Shown piece by piece: positions 43,777 to 53,134 of a stretch of DNA of 64,000 nucleotides. A program made the translations under genes and the position numbers. The stretch lies in NCBI GenBank assembly GCA_964418255.1, contig CAYQKV010000010.1, forward strand, positions 22,629 to 86,628, read 5' to 3'. The notes under the pieces are model-generated. The model saw only the letters and a program-made list of their open reading frames with translations. It was not told the origin of the DNA and searched no databases. The DNA comes from CAG-1782 sp964418255 (lineage in GTDB: Bacteria > Bacillota > Clostridia > Christensenellales > DTU072). Every line of letters starts with the position of its first letter. Within the stretch, counting starts at the first letter, position 1.

Positions 43777-46061
43777 TATGCCTTCTTCTTAATTCTCATT
43801 TTCGTTTTCAGTTTGGAAAAATCGATTTTCCCTTTGTTGTTGAGCACGATTAACGTCGCCGCCGCCGCAATCGCCGCCGCGAAGATGAAGGAAGTCCACC
43901 ACCACGAACCGATTACGTAAACGAGAGTCGACACGACGTACGAAGTTACCACCCAGAACACAAGCGTCAGGTTAAACGATTTCTTCGACGGCAGTTCCGC
44001 TTTCGCCGTAGCCACCGCGGCAAAGCACGGAATAGTGAGCATATTGAACGCTATGAACGAAATCAACGCGGGCACGGTTATTCCCGTAGCCGTAATCATC
44101 GCGCTCGCCGCGCCTATTCCCCCGTCGGCTTCGACGTCGATTGCCGCGCCTACTATGCACGCCGCAAGCGTTCCGAACGTCGCGATAACGTTTTCTTTTG
44201 CGATAAGCCCGGTAATAGCCGCCACAGCAAACACCCATCCGTACGCGCCGAGCTGACTTCCGAAGCCGAGAGGGGTAAACAGAGGTTGAATCAACTGTCC
44301 TATTCCCGCAAGAATACTGTTGTTTATTTCGGTATCTTCCAGGTACTTCCACCCGAACGAGAAATGGCTGACAAACCAAATCACTATCGTGGAAGCGAGT
44401 ATAATCGTGAACGCCTTTTTAACAAAGTGTTTCGCCTTGTCCCACAGATGCAGCATCAGGTTTTTGAACTGCGGCATATGGTATACGGGCAATTCCATAA
44501 TGAACGGCGGCACGTCGCCTTTCATCGTAGTGTTCCTCATAAGAAGTACCGTAACTATCGCCACAACTATACCCAAAACGTACATTCCGTATGTTATAAG
44601 GTCGGTATTCGGTAACCCAAACGCGACTCCGATGCCTCCGGCGATTGCCGTAAGAATAGGCAGTTTCGCTCCGCAGGAGAAGAAAGGAATAACCCTAATC
44701 GTAGCCACTCTCTCGTTTTTATCGGCGAGAGTTCTCGTATTTATCGTAGCGGGAACCGAGCAACCGAAACCCATTATCATAGGCATAAACGCTCTTCCGC
44801 TCAGTCCGAATTTTCTGAACAATCTGTCGAGAATGAACGCGACGCGAGCCATATATCCGCTGTCTTCGAGTATGGAGAAAAACAGGAACAGCAAGAGTAT
44901 TTGCGGCAAGAAACTTAAAACGGCAAACAGTCCGCCGAGCATACCGTCGCACACAAGCCCCGTCGCACACGAAGCGACTTCGCCCGCTTCCATCGCGCCT
45001 TGCACCGCTTCGGTTATCGAATCCGTCGCAAGCCCTATAAGATTCATCAAGAGCACGCCCGGCGAAGCTATACCACCTTCTCCGAACAACCCTTCCGCCG
45101 CCGTACCTTCCAGAGAAACCCAACCGTCGGGCAACGCCGCGCCGATAAACAGGAAGTTTTCCGAGAAAGTGAGGTGGAATATGGCAAACAATATCACCAA
45201 AAAGATAGGTATGCCCCGGATTTTATGGGTAAGCACTCTGTCCGCTTTGTCCGAACGGCTGAGTTTTTGCTTGTCCCTCTTTTTCCCGCGTTTCAACGCC
45301 GAAGAATAATTCGCAGTAATATATTTGTATCTCGCGTCCGCGATTATCGCTTCGAAATCCCCGCCGAACGCGTCGTCTTTGAACGTCTTTTTGAAATTAT
45401 CCACCATAACCGCGGCGGAAGGGTGGTTTTTCGACTCGATTTCGTCGAGCTCGACAAGTTTTATCGCGTGAAACAGAGAGTTCTCGACGCCCTGTCCTTC
45501 GAGCGCGATTCTGCAATCGTTTATAAGGTGCGCGAGCGCGTTTCCGTCAAGCACGGATTTCCCGGCTCTCGGCGTTTTGCTCGCCTCGTACCCTTTCTCC
45601 ATAAGTTCGTCCAGCCCGCGGTTTTTAAGCGCGGACACGCCTACTACCGGCACGCCGAGGTTTTGAGAAAGTTCTTTCGCGTCGATTTTGTCTCCGCTCT
45701 TTTCCACCGCGTCCATCATATTGAGCGCAACCACTATCGGCACGTCGATTTCCATAAGTTGCGTAGTTAAATACAGATTTCGTTCGAGGTTGGTCGAATC
45801 TACCACGTTGATTATGCAATCGGGTTTTTCGTCAAGTATGTAGTTTCTTGCGATAACTTCTTCGGGCGTGTACGGGGAAAGAGAATATATTCCCGGAAGG
45901 TCGATTATCCGTATCGGCTCGGCGCATTTTTTGTACGCGCCCTCTTTCTTGTCGACCGTAACCCCGGGCCAGTTCCCCACGTGCGCCGTCGAACCCGTAA
46001 GTCCGTTAAATAGCGTCGTTTTTCCGCAGTTGGGATTGCCAGCAAGAGCAAATTTAAGCAT
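43776..46061 (-). CDS. feoB: Ferrous iron transporter FeoB
   Basis: A 761-residue membrane GTPase that imports Fe2+. The G domain has GNPNCGKTTLFN (residues 7-18), the switch Thr in VGNWPGVTV, DLPGIYSL and the G4 motif NMMD. The membrane part has the Gate segments with SLSGRAFMPMIMGFGCSVPA and FFSCGAKLP, each with the family Cys. The C-terminal 60 residues form a last helix and a basic tail. It overlaps feoA by 8 bp and the downstream Cys-rich protein by 1 bp. Transcription from the promoter at 46571-46599 is probably iron-controlled. Confidence 0.98.
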   Translation of the reverse strand: MLKFALAGNPNCGKTTLFNGLTGSTAHVGNWPGVTVDKKEGAYKKCAEPIRIIDLPGIYSLSPYTPEEVIARNYILDEKPDCIINVVDSTNLERNLYLTTQLMEIDVPIVVALNMMDAVEKSGDKIDAKELSQNLGVPVVGVSALKNRGLDELMEKGYEASKTPRAGKSVLDGNALAHLINDCRIALEGQGVENSLFHAIKLVELDEIESKNHPSAAVMVDNFKKTFKDDAFGGDFEAIIADARYKYITANYSSALKRGKKRDKQKLSRSDKADRVLTHKIRGIPIFLVILFAIFHLTFSENFLFIGAALPDGWVSLEGTAAEGLFGEGGIASPGVLLMNLIGLATDSITEAVQGAMEAGEVASCATGLVCDGMLGGLFAVLSFLPQILLLFLFFSILEDSGYMARVAFILDRLFRKFGLSGRAFMPMIMGFGCSVPATINTRTLADKNERVATIRVIPFFSCGAKLPILTAIAGGIGVAFGLPNTDLITYGMYVLGIVVAIVTVLLMRNTTMKGDVPPFIMELPVYHMPQFKNLMLHLWDKAKHFVKKAFTIILASTIVIWFVSHFSFGWKYLEDTEINNSILAGIGQLIQPLFTPLGFGSQLGAYGWVFAVAAITGLIAKENVIATFGTLAACIVGAAIDVEADGGIGAASAMITATGITVPALISFIAFNMLTIPCFAAVATAKAELPSKKSFNLTLVFWVVTSYVVSTLVYVIGSWWWTSFIFAAAIAAAATLIVLNNKGKIDFSKLKTKMRIKKKA

Positions 46062-46290
46062 CCGCCACCTCCGTAATTATCTTTTCCGCTTCGGTTTTCC
46101 TGAGCGTAAGTTCGTATCCGCGCAAAGTGACTTCCAGCGGGTCCCCGAGCGGCGCGCGCTTACGCATAACCACTCCCGCGCCGGGCGTAACCCCCATATC
46201 CAACATTCTGCGCCTGAGAAGTCCGTCGCCTGCGACCGACTTTATCACCCCGCGCTCTCCCGCGGTAAGTTCGTTCAGTTTCTTTTCCAT
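46054..46290 (-). CDS. feoA: Ferrous iron transport protein FeoA (second copy)
   Basis: A 78-residue SH3-like protein that assists FeoB. ELTAGERGVIKSVAG, LLRRRMLDMGVTPGAGVVM and PLEVTLRGYELTLRK are standard FeoA features. It overlaps feoB by 8 bp and lies 19 bp after the first feoA. Confidence 0.93.
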   Translation of the reverse strand: MEKKLNELTAGERGVIKSVAGDGLLRRRMLDMGVTPGAGVVMRKRAPLGDPLEVTLRGYELTLRKTEAEKIITEVADA

Positions 46291-46309
46291 CTATACGCCT
46301 CCTCTTTTT

Positions 46310-46528
46310 TTATGCGACGAATATCTTCATCGCCAACATTGCGTCCAGCGCAAGCCGTCCGTCTTTTACCTTGCATATAATACTGCCTCCGCTCCTCGAT
46401 ATAACTTCGATTACGGAATCGAGCGTTATCCCGAGATTTTCAAGATGCTTCTTCGTCTTGTCGTCAACAAGCACCTTCACTACCCTCAACGCCTTGTTCT
46501 CCGGCGCAACAGTTATCGGCATATCCAC
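46310..46528 (-). CDS. feoA: FeoA-like protein (first copy)
   Basis: A 72-residue SH3-like protein: MPITVAPENKALRVVKVLVD, KKHLENLGITLDSVIEVI and GSIICKVKDGRLALDAMLA. It is more divergent than the second copy. Two FeoA proteins before FeoB occur in many clostridia. GGAGGTGG precedes the ATG. Confidence 0.9.
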   Translation of the reverse strand: MDMPITVAPENKALRVVKVLVDDKTKKHLENLGITLDSVIEVISRSGGSIICKVKDGRLALDAMLAMKIFVA

Positions 46529-46570
46529 CTCCCGAATATGAATGTGAATGTTCTTTCATATTTTGACAAC

Positions 46571-46599
46571 ATTATATGCGCGTCGAATTCGATTGTCAA
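46571..46599 (-). promoter_or_regulatory. feo operon promoter
   Basis: Minus strand: TTGACA (46594-46599), 17-base spacer, TATAAT (46571-46576). The leader just downstream holds TATGAA and TTCATA as an inverted repeat, a possible metalloregulator site, though not a clear Fur box. Confidence 0.8.
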
Positions 46600-46736
46600 G
46601 CGTCTATGGAAAAAATATGAAAGAAATTTCGCATTATTCTCAAAACCTTTCCTTGCAAGATTTCGGACGCACGGAGTTTGCGCAAAACCTAATTGTGTAG
46701 TATAATAAATAAAATCTGTATAAAAGCGGAGGAAAT

Positions 46737-47342
46737 ATGGCAGAGACGGTGCGCACGCCGCGGCAGCAGCGTTCAATCGACAAAAAAAACAGGATAATAG
46801 AGGCGGGCTACACGCTTTTTGCGAAAAAAGGCTATTACAGCACGAACACCGCCGAGATAGCCAAAGAAGCGGGCGTGTCCACCGGTATAGTCTACGGATA
46901 TTTCCGCGACAAGCGCGACATATTGATTGAAGTTATGAATATCTACGTCGAACAGGTGTTCCGCCCGATAAACGAAACTTTCGACAAACTCTCCCCCCCG
47001 CTCGATTTCGACTATATAATAAAGACGGCGGTGGACGGCGTGGTAAAAATGCACAAAAAAAACGCCGCCATACACGAAGCCCTGCACTCCCTTTCCCACA
47101 CCGACGAACCGGTGAGACTGCGTTTTATCGAACTCGAAGACGAAATGACCAAGCAACTCTCCGAGCGGCTGAACGCGTGCGGCATCGAATACCCCGACGT
47201 AAAAGAACGCGTACACCTCGCCATAAAAACCGTGGAATCATACGCCCACGAATGCGTCTACGACAAACACCCGTACCTGTCCTATCCCGATATGCGCGTC
47301 CTCGTAGTGGAAATGCTTAAAAGACTGTTCACCGGCGCGTAG
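46737..47342 (+). CDS. TetR family regulator
   Basis: A 201-residue repressor type. The HTH lies at about residues 18-65 (RIIEAGYTLFAKKGYYSTNT then EAGVSTGIVYGYFRDKRDIL). The C-terminal ligand part resembles regulators with the QacR/AcrR layout. It diverges from the feo operon, but no shared operator is obvious, and TetR proteins rarely sense iron; so a separate role is possible. A terminator follows at 47395. Confidence 0.93.
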   Translation: MAETVRTPRQQRSIDKKNRIIEAGYTLFAKKGYYSTNTAEIAKEAGVSTGIVYGYFRDKRDILIEVMNIYVEQVFRPINETFDKLSPPLDFDYIIKTAVDGVVKMHKKNAAIHEALHSLSHTDEPVRLRFIELEDEMTKQLSERLNACGIEYPDVKERVHLAIKTVESYAHECVYDKHPYLSYPDMRVLVVEMLKRLFTGA

Positions 47343-47394
47343 ACCTTATATAAATATAACAACTCAAAATGCAAACGGTTTTTCAAATTAAATT

Positions 47395-47426
47395 AAAAAA
47401 GACGGTTCGTTCCGTCTTCTTTTTTC
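47395..47426 (+). terminator. Terminator after the TetR gene
   Basis: AAAAAGACGG pairs with CCGTCTTCTTTTTT, ending in T. Confidence 0.85.
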
Positions 47427-47505
47427 TCGCTGCTAAAATACTATGTTTGGGTTGCTGTATTTTATATTATGGATACTTTATTCCGCACATAGGCTATAAG
47501 CAGCG

Positions 47506-47970
47506 TCAACCTTTATTATGGTTTTCGAAGTACTTTTTCAAAACGGCAAGGCTTTCTTCTCTTAAAACGCCCGCCGTTACCTGCGGTTGCCAAAACGAAT
47601 TTTCGAACACGATTTTCGAGCATTCGCACCCTTCGTTTCCCAGAATATTTTCCAAATCGACGTTGCTTGCGCCGTAAACGAGTCTTCCGAGTTTTACCCA
47701 AACAAGCGCGCCGCTGCACATAAAGCAGGGTTCGCAACTCGAATACAAAGTGTACTCTCTTAAATCGGTTATTCCCGTAGTCTCGCAGAAACGGCGGATT
47801 AACCCCGCTTCGCCGTGAAAGGTAGGGTCGTGCTCGGTATAAATCCGATTTTCGTTTTCGAATACGATTTCTCCGTCCTTTACCAACACCGCGCCGAACG
47901 GTTCGTTGCCGTGCTCGACCGCCGAAACCGACAGCTCAATCGCTCTTTTCATAAAAAATTCGTCGTTCAT
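47506..47970 (-). CDS. Nucleoside/base deaminase (cytidine deaminase-like, guanine deaminase group)
   Basis: A 154-residue zinc deaminase. The zinc site is HGE in TFHGEAGLIRRF, and the cysteines are in SSCEPCFMCSGAL. PFGAVLVKDGEIVFENENRI and the C-terminal SFWQPQVTAGVLREE fit the guanine deaminase/TadA group; a base deaminase is more likely than tRNA-specific TadA because of the HGE variant and the C-terminus, but this cannot be settled here. GAGGAAAT precedes the ATG. Confidence 0.85.
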   Translation of the reverse strand: MNDEFFMKRAIELSVSAVEHGNEPFGAVLVKDGEIVFENENRIYTEHDPTFHGEAGLIRRFCETTGITDLREYTLYSSCEPCFMCSGALVWVKLGRLVYGASNVDLENILGNEGCECSKIVFENSFWQPQVTAGVLREESLAVLKKYFENHNKG

Positions 47971-48095
47971 ACGTATTTCCTCGCTTTGAAAAATATTTTC
48001 CTGAAAATCTTTATCTCTTAGAGTATACCATAAAAATCCGAGCGTCGCTCAAACTTTTCCCGCAAGGCGTTCGCGCTGAAATTTTCCCGTCGGGG

Positions 48096-48124
48096 TTGCG
48101 AGAATTTTCTTCGTATGATATACT
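48096..48124 (+). promoter_or_regulatory. Phosphohexomutase gene promoter
   Basis: TTGCGA (48096-48101), 17-base spacer, TATACT (48119-48124). Confidence 0.65.
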
Positions 48125-48165
48125 TATATTAAAATTACCGCTCTCAATCCTAAGGAGATTTAATT

Positions 48166-49905
48166 ATGTTGGGAAAAGAAACTTTTGACTTTTGGTACGC
48201 TCACGTCTCCGCTTCGGAAAAACCCGAACTCGACGCGATTAAAAACGACCCCGAAGAGATAAAAGACAGGTTCGCCGCTCCTCTTGCTTTCGGCACGGCG
48301 GGTATGCGCGGCACGGTCGGTCTCGGAACCTACCGAATGAATTCCTACACCGTCGCGCGGGCAACCGCGGGTCTTGCGGAATTTATCTGTTCTCTCGGCG
48401 AAAACGCAAAAAAACGCGGCGTTGTCATCAGCTACGACACCCGCCGTTTCAGTCTCGAATTCGCGAAAAAAGTCGCCTGCGTTCTCAGCGCATACGGCGT
48501 TAAAAGTTTTCTTTTCAACGACGTTCATCCCGTTCCTATGTGCAGCTACGCGATAAGAAAGCTCAATTCCGCGGCGGGCGTTATGATAACGGCAAGCCAC
48601 AACCCTAAAGAATACAACGGCTACAAGGTTTACGGCGCGGACGGCGCGCAGATGAGCCCCGAAGACACCGCGGTGGTGGTAAGTTATATTGACAAAATCA
48701 CCGACTGCTTCGCCGTCAAAGAAGACGCCGTTCCCTTCCCCGACAGCATAAAAGGTCTCGATAACGTAGCCATAAACGAAAACGTCACGGTGATAGGAAA
48801 AACGCTTGACGAAAGTTACTATTCCGAAATCGAAAAACTTTCCCTTTCTCCCGACGAGGTAGCTAAATACGGCGGCAATCTCAAACTCGTCTACACTCCC
48901 ATTCACGGCTCGGGTTACGTTCCCGTAACCACCATTCTTTCCAGGCTCGGAATAAACGTCACCTGCGTTAAAGAACAGACCGAGCCCGACACCGAGTTCT
49001 CCACCGTACCCATTCCCAACCCCGAAAACTCCGCCGCGCTCGAAATGGGCATCGCCCTCGGCAAAAAAATCGGCGCGGACGTGGTAATAGGCACCGACCC
49101 CGACTGCGACCGTATGGGACTTGCGGTAAAAGATTTTTCCGGGAAGTTCCGTCTTCTCAACGGCAATCAGACGGGCGCGCTTCTTCTCGACTACATAATC
49201 ACGCGTCTTAAAGAGACAAACTCTATGCCGAAAAAACCCGCCGTCGTAAAAACAATAGTCACCACCACCCTTGCCGACAGGATAGCTCAGGCAAACGGCG
49301 TAACGGTATTCAACGTACTCACGGGTTTCAAATTCATCGGCGAAAAAATAAAAGAATGGGAAAAGAGCGGCGCGTACACGTTTATTTTCGGATACGAAGA
49401 AAGTTACGGATACCTGCGCGGCACCCACGCGCGCGACAAAGACGCGGTCGTCGCTTCTATGCTCACCGCGGAAATGGTCTGCTATTACGTTTCCAAAGGC
49501 AAAGGGCTTTACGAACGTTTGCAAGAACTGTTCGCAAAATACGGTTACTACCGCGAAGCGGTTACCTCGGTAGCGTATAAAGGCATAGACGCAATGAAAA
49601 ATATGTCAGAAACTATGGCAAAACTCCGCAAAAAGACGTTTACCGAAATAGCGGGAGAAAAAGTTCTGTTCACATCTGACTACCTCGCGCGGAAAAATTC
49701 GTATCCGTCCGGCAAAACGACGGAAATCGACCTGCCCGTTACCGACGCAATCAAATACAACCTCGACGACGGACAGTTCGTCTGCATACGCCCGTCGGGC
49801 ACCGAACCCAAACTCAAAGTTTACGTCCTTTGCTATTCGGATTCGGAAGACACCGCGGCGGAAAAAGCGTCGGCGCTTCTCGAAGGCATTAAAGCCGAAC
49901 TGTAA
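48166..49905 (+). CDS. pgcA: Alpha-D-phosphohexomutase (phosphoglucomutase type)
   Basis: A 579-residue enzyme that interconverts glucose 1- and 6-phosphate (possibly mannose phosphates too). The phosphoserine loop TASHNPKEYNG is near residue 145, the metal loop GTDPDCDRMG near 310, the sugar-binding loop GYEESYGYL near 412 and the phosphate-binding loop RPSGTEPK near 550. Length and order match the long PgcA/PGM2-like group. It has its own promoter and AAGGAG. It supplies precursors for cell-wall and capsule sugars and lies beside a membrane protein gene 30 bp downstream. Confidence 0.96.
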   Translation: MLGKETFDFWYAHVSASEKPELDAIKNDPEEIKDRFAAPLAFGTAGMRGTVGLGTYRMNSYTVARATAGLAEFICSLGENAKKRGVVISYDTRRFSLEFAKKVACVLSAYGVKSFLFNDVHPVPMCSYAIRKLNSAAGVMITASHNPKEYNGYKVYGADGAQMSPEDTAVVVSYIDKITDCFAVKEDAVPFPDSIKGLDNVAINENVTVIGKTLDESYYSEIEKLSLSPDEVAKYGGNLKLVYTPIHGSGYVPVTTILSRLGINVTCVKEQTEPDTEFSTVPIPNPENSAALEMGIALGKKIGADVVIGTDPDCDRMGLAVKDFSGKFRLLNGNQTGALLLDYIITRLKETNSMPKKPAVVKTIVTTTLADRIAQANGVTVFNVLTGFKFIGEKIKEWEKSGAYTFIFGYEESYGYLRGTHARDKDAVVASMLTAEMVCYYVSKGKGLYERLQELFAKYGYYREAVTSVAYKGIDAMKNMSETMAKLRKKTFTEIAGEKVLFTSDYLARKNSYPSGKTTEIDLPVTDAIKYNLDDGQFVCIRPSGTEPKLKVYVLCYSDSEDTAAEKASALLEGIKAEL

Positions 49906-49935
49906 GAACGCAATCTGTCCGCTCGGCATCCGCAA

Positions 49936-51105
49936 ATGAAGTTAAAACACGTTAAACTCGTAAGAAAAGCAATCGTAATAGGCGTTTTTATCGCGCTTAT
50001 TGCGATTTTTTCTCTGCTTAAACTCAGCGAAGACGTCTCCGAATATTTCTTCGCAAGAGGTCTTTCCCGCGGATACGTTTTCGTCGTCGGGCATATTACC
50101 GACATTTTCGATTTCTCGGTTTTCGGCGTTTTCGTCATCCTCGCCGTATGCCTGTTTCTTTTCGGTATTATCCGCATTATTTATCTTTTGAAGAAAAAAC
50201 GCCGCACCGACGCGTTGTCCTGTCTTGAAAAAATCGTTATCGCAGTTCTTTGCGTCGCGTTCGTGTACGTCGCCACCGCGGGCGGTTGTTACAACCGAAA
50301 AGAAATGCCTTTGCCTAAATACGAAGGCGAACAGCTTACCTCGGAAAAAACCGCGGAGATTGTCCGCGCATATCTGACCGACTTTAACGAAATAGCCGAT
50401 TCTCTCGAATACGTCGACGGAAAATCCGTCTGTCCGTATACTTTCGACGAACTTGCCGACGTGCTTATCGACGAATACAAACGCATCGACGACAATTACT
50501 TTTCTTCCTTTACTCCGCACGTAAAAAAAGCGATTACAAGCAAACTTATGAGTTATACGGGAACCTGCGGCATAACCTTTCAACCCCTCGGCGAAGCCGT
50601 GATAAATTACGAAACTCCGTCTTGCTATCTCGCCGTAACCGCCGCGCACGAACTCGCCCACGCGAAAGGCGTTATGCGCGAACGCGACGCAAATCTGCTT
50701 GCTTACTACCTACTTATAACAAGTGACAAACCTTACCTAAGGTATTGCGGTTATATGTATTCTCTTCGCTACCTTACCGCCACACTTTCCGAACTCGACT
50801 TTGAACTATATAAGGAAGTTATGGCTACCTATCCACGTAAAGCGGTAACCGACAGAGCCAAAGAAGATGATTTCTGGCTGGAAAAAGAAAGCTGGATAAA
50901 CGACGTATCCGAATTTTTCAACGACCTATACCTAAAACTTAGCGGAGTAAAAGAAGGCACGGCAAATTACTCCGACCCCTCCCATATAAAACAGGACACG
51001 GAAATCATCGACGGCAAACCCGTCGTTACCGTAAAAATAACCTACTCCGACACGGCGAAAATGTTGATTTTCAACGCTATGTCCCGGTTCGGCATAACAG
51101 TTTAA
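49936..51105 (+). CDS. DUF3810 membrane metalloprotease-like protein
   Basis: A 389-residue protein with three N-terminal helices (about 13-32, 64-88 and 105-120) and a large extracytoplasmic part. The zinc site HELAH with a distal Glu appears in VTAAHELAHAKGVMRERDAN near residue 238, the hallmark of DUF3810, which is related to M48-like peptidases. It starts 30 bp after the mutase gene on the same strand. No substrate is known. Confidence 0.82.
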   Translation: MKLKHVKLVRKAIVIGVFIALIAIFSLLKLSEDVSEYFFARGLSRGYVFVVGHITDIFDFSVFGVFVILAVCLFLFGIIRIIYLLKKKRRTDALSCLEKIVIAVLCVAFVYVATAGGCYNRKEMPLPKYEGEQLTSEKTAEIVRAYLTDFNEIADSLEYVDGKSVCPYTFDELADVLIDEYKRIDDNYFSSFTPHVKKAITSKLMSYTGTCGITFQPLGEAVINYETPSCYLAVTAAHELAHAKGVMRERDANLLAYYLLITSDKPYLRYCGYMYSLRYLTATLSELDFELYKEVMATYPRKAVTDRAKEDDFWLEKESWINDVSEFFNDLYLKLSGVKEGTANYSDPSHIKQDTEIIDGKPVVTVKITYSDTAKMLIFNAMSRFGITV

Positions 51106-51172
51106 CCGTCCGAAAAACAAAACCGCTTTTAGCGTCACGCTGTAAAATTATAAATTTTTTTTGAGAAAAAGA

Positions 51173-51201
51173 AAAACCCGATACGTTTTGCGTCGGGTTT
51201 T
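51173..51201 (-). terminator. Terminator of the rpsF-ssb-rpsR operon
   Basis: AAAACCCGACG pairs with CGTATCGGGTTTT, then CTTTTTC on the minus strand. Confidence 0.8.
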
Positions 51202-51231
51202 CTTATGTCTTTTTAGTGTGGAATTACCGAA

Positions 51232-51522
51232 TTATTCTCCCTTAAACGGAAGCAATCCCATAATTCTCGCTCTCTTGATTGCCACGGCAATATCTCTCTG
51301 ATGCTTTACGCATACTCCGCTGGTACGGCGGGGAATGATTTTACCGTTCTCGGCTACGAAACGCGGACGGCGTTCGCCGTTACGTTCGAAGTTCTTGTCG
51401 TTGTTCTTTTCAAGGTCTTTAACGAAAGTTATATAATCGATTTCGTCTACTTTGTTGACGCAGAAAGGACATACTTTCCTTTTGGGAATACGTTTGTATC
51501 CGCCTCTGTTTTCTTTAATCAT
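51232..51522 (-). CDS. rpsR: Ribosomal protein S18
   Basis: A 96-residue protein of the small ribosomal subunit. RKVCPFCVN and the end CVKHQRDIAVAIKRARIMGLLPF are classic, with two Cys of the zinc-binding form plus a third in SGVC. Between IDYITFV and ENGKIIPRR an insertion of about 16 charged residues (LEKNNDKNFERNGERRPRF region) makes it longer than the usual 75-80 residues. It is the last gene of the rpsF-ssb-rpsR operon. Confidence 0.97.
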   Translation of the reverse strand: MIKENRGGYKRIPKRKVCPFCVNKVDEIDYITFVKDLEKNNDKNFERNGERRPRFVAENGKIIPRRTSGVCVKHQRDIAVAIKRARIMGLLPFKGE

Positions 51523-51543
51523 TATTCCTCCAAATTAATTAAA

Positions 51544-51957
51544 TCAGAAAGGCAAATCGTCATCGCCTTCAACGGGTTTCAAATCGGAGATTTTCTGAGA
51601 CTTAATCGCGGGCGCAGTGCGCGCTTCGGGCAGTTCGTTGCTTTCCGTCTCGCTGCGCGTGCTCAAAAATTGCACTTCGTCCGCAACGATTTCCACCGAA
51701 TACCTTTTTACTCCGTCGCTCGTCTCGTAGTTCTTGTTCTGAATAGAACCGCAAACTCCTACCTTGCTACCCTTTCTCAAATATTTTCCGCAGTTCTCCG
51801 CCATACCGCGCCAACAGATTACCGAAAAATAATCGGTCTCTTTCGCTCCGTAACGGCGAGTGACGGCTATGGAAAATTTGCAGTTGGTCAAATCGTTTGA
51901 AACAACCGATACTTCGGGGTCTTTGGTCAAATTACCGATAAGGAATACTCTGTTCAT
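51544..51957 (-). CDS. ssb: Single-stranded DNA-binding protein
   Basis: A 137-residue OB-fold protein (NRVFLIGNLTKDPEV, FSIAVTRRYG, DYFSVICWRGMAENC) with the acidic tip GDDDLPF at the C-terminus that recruits repair enzymes. It lies between rpsF and rpsR as in most Bacillota. Confidence 0.97.
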   Translation of the reverse strand: MNRVFLIGNLTKDPEVSVVSNDLTNCKFSIAVTRRYGAKETDYFSVICWRGMAENCGKYLRKGSKVGVCGSIQNKNYETSDGVKRYSVEIVADEVQFLSTRSETESNELPEARTAPAIKSQKISDLKPVEGDDDLPF

Positions 51958-51966
51958 TGTTCCTCC

Positions 51967-52248
51967 TTAAATTCTCGTTATCATCTGACGAACGATAGCG
52001 TCGTTGATTTTCATCTGACGGTCAATCTCGGCAGGTGCTTCTGCGTTTGCGGTGAATTTTACCAAAACGTAATATCCTTCGGTTTTTCCCGCGATTTCAT
52101 AGGCGAATTTCTTCGTTCCCCATTTGTCAATCGCTTCAACCGTACCGCCCAACGACTCGATTAACGCGGAAAATTTGTCTACGATTTCGTTTTTGCTCTC
52201 TTCCGCAAGACCGTTATCGATAATATACAATAACTGATATTTGTTCAT
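51967..52248 (-). CDS. rpsF: Ribosomal protein S6
   Basis: A 93-residue protein (YQLLYIIDNGLAEESKNEIV, KWGTKKFAYEIAGKTEGYYV). S6 and S18 bind each other and, in many bacteria, the rpsF leader RNA. AGGAGG precedes the ATG. Confidence 0.97.
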   Translation of the reverse strand: MNKYQLLYIIDNGLAEESKNEIVDKFSALIESLGGTVEAIDKWGTKKFAYEIAGKTEGYYVLVKFTANAEAPAEIDRQMKINDAIVRQMITRI

Positions 52249-52279
52249 TGTCGTTTTTACCTCCTTTTGGACTATTTTT

Positions 52280-52306
52280 CGGCCACCGCCGATTACGGTG
52301 GCAAGG
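52280..52306 (-). promoter_or_regulatory. Candidate S6:S18 leader hairpin
   Basis: On the minus strand GCCACCG pairs with CGGTGGC around TAATCGG, followed by CGAAA, between the rpsF promoter and the ribosome site. The CCG-bearing stem resembles the S6:S18-binding leader, but the exact consensus was not tested. Confidence 0.45.
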
Positions 52307-52330
52307 AAAGGCTAAGCCTACTTGTATGAA

Positions 52331-52359
52331 ATTATACACAATTTGCTTTTTTTTGTCAA
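52331..52359 (-). promoter_or_regulatory. rpsF operon promoter
   Basis: Minus strand: TTGACA (52354-52359), 17-base spacer, TATAAT (52331-52336). The plus-strand region 52374-52560 is pyrimidine-rich and holds nothing else I can name. Confidence 0.85.
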
Positions 52360-52580
52360 TTATAATTCAATAAGTATATTAACTATTTTCTTTATCTTTT
52401 TTTCTTTTAACTTTCCGCTTCTTTCCCTTCTTTTCTCGCTCCAAACCGGATGCCTTACCTCCGTCCTCTTTCGTACCTCTCGTTCTCTTTTTCCTTATTT
52501 TGCCTCGACACAAATCTTTCTATATTCGAAAATTAAGGTATCCTATTTTTAAGTTTTAATATCCTATTGTTGACTAAAAT

Positions 52581-52623
52581 GAAAGCCGCCGCGCATTCCT
52601 AACGGGAACGCGCGGCGGCTTTC
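52581..52623 (-). terminator. Terminator after hsp20
   Basis: GAAAGCCGCCGCGCGTTCC pairs with its complement around GTTAG, followed by a short T run. Confidence 0.8.
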
Positions 52624-52645
52624 GTTGGTTTAGGTGAATAGACAA

Positions 52646-53074
52646 TTACTCTATTTCGATTTTCTTCGCTTCTACCTGTTTCGGTTTGTCCTTAGGCACG
52701 CAGATGCTCAGAACGCCGTTTTCGTATTTTGCTTTTATGTCGTTTTCCGTTACGCCTTCGCCGACGTAATAGCTTCTCGAACACTGAATTTTACGTTCTC
52801 TTCTGAGGAATTTGTCTTTGCCTTTTCCGTCTTCCTCTTTCTCGGTTTTCTTCGCGCTGATGGTAAGATAGCCTTTTTCAAGAGAAAGCGCGATTTCCGA
52901 TTTGTCGAAACCGGGAAGTTCCACGTCGAGAGCGTAGCCGTTTTCAACCTCTCTGATGTCCGTGTTCATTCCGTCGGGTTTGTCCTCGTAAAACATAGGT
53001 CTGAAAAAATGGTCGAACGCGTCGTCGAGCATATCGAATCCGTTGTTGTAATTTCTGATAAGATAATTTTTCAT
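52646..53074 (-). CDS. Small heat-shock protein (Hsp20/alpha-crystallin)
   Basis: A 142-residue holdase chaperone. The alpha-crystallin domain (about 40-130) holds NGYALDVELPGFDKSEIALSL, YLTISAKK and GVTENDIKAKYENGVLSICVP, and the C-terminal motif with K-x-I-E-I-E ends the protein. A CIRCE element between promoter and gene shows HrcA control. Confidence 0.96.
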   Translation of the reverse strand: MKNYLIRNYNNGFDMLDDAFDHFFRPMFYEDKPDGMNTDIREVENGYALDVELPGFDKSEIALSLEKGYLTISAKKTEKEEDGKGKDKFLRRERKIQCSRSYYVGEGVTENDIKAKYENGVLSICVPKDKPKQVEAKKIEIE

Positions 53075-53134
53075 ATTAGCCTCCGTTACGTCTAACGTAA
53101 ATTTTATTTTTTAGCAATCGCTTAATCTGTTTGT

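Noticed and set aside
48160..49524. Long open frame opposite the phosphohexomutase gene
   Set aside because: Antisense frame without motifs, while the sense gene has all active-site loops.
52374..52560. Possible small RNA in pyrimidine-rich region
   Set aside because: No promoter, hairpin or terminator of its own could be identified.
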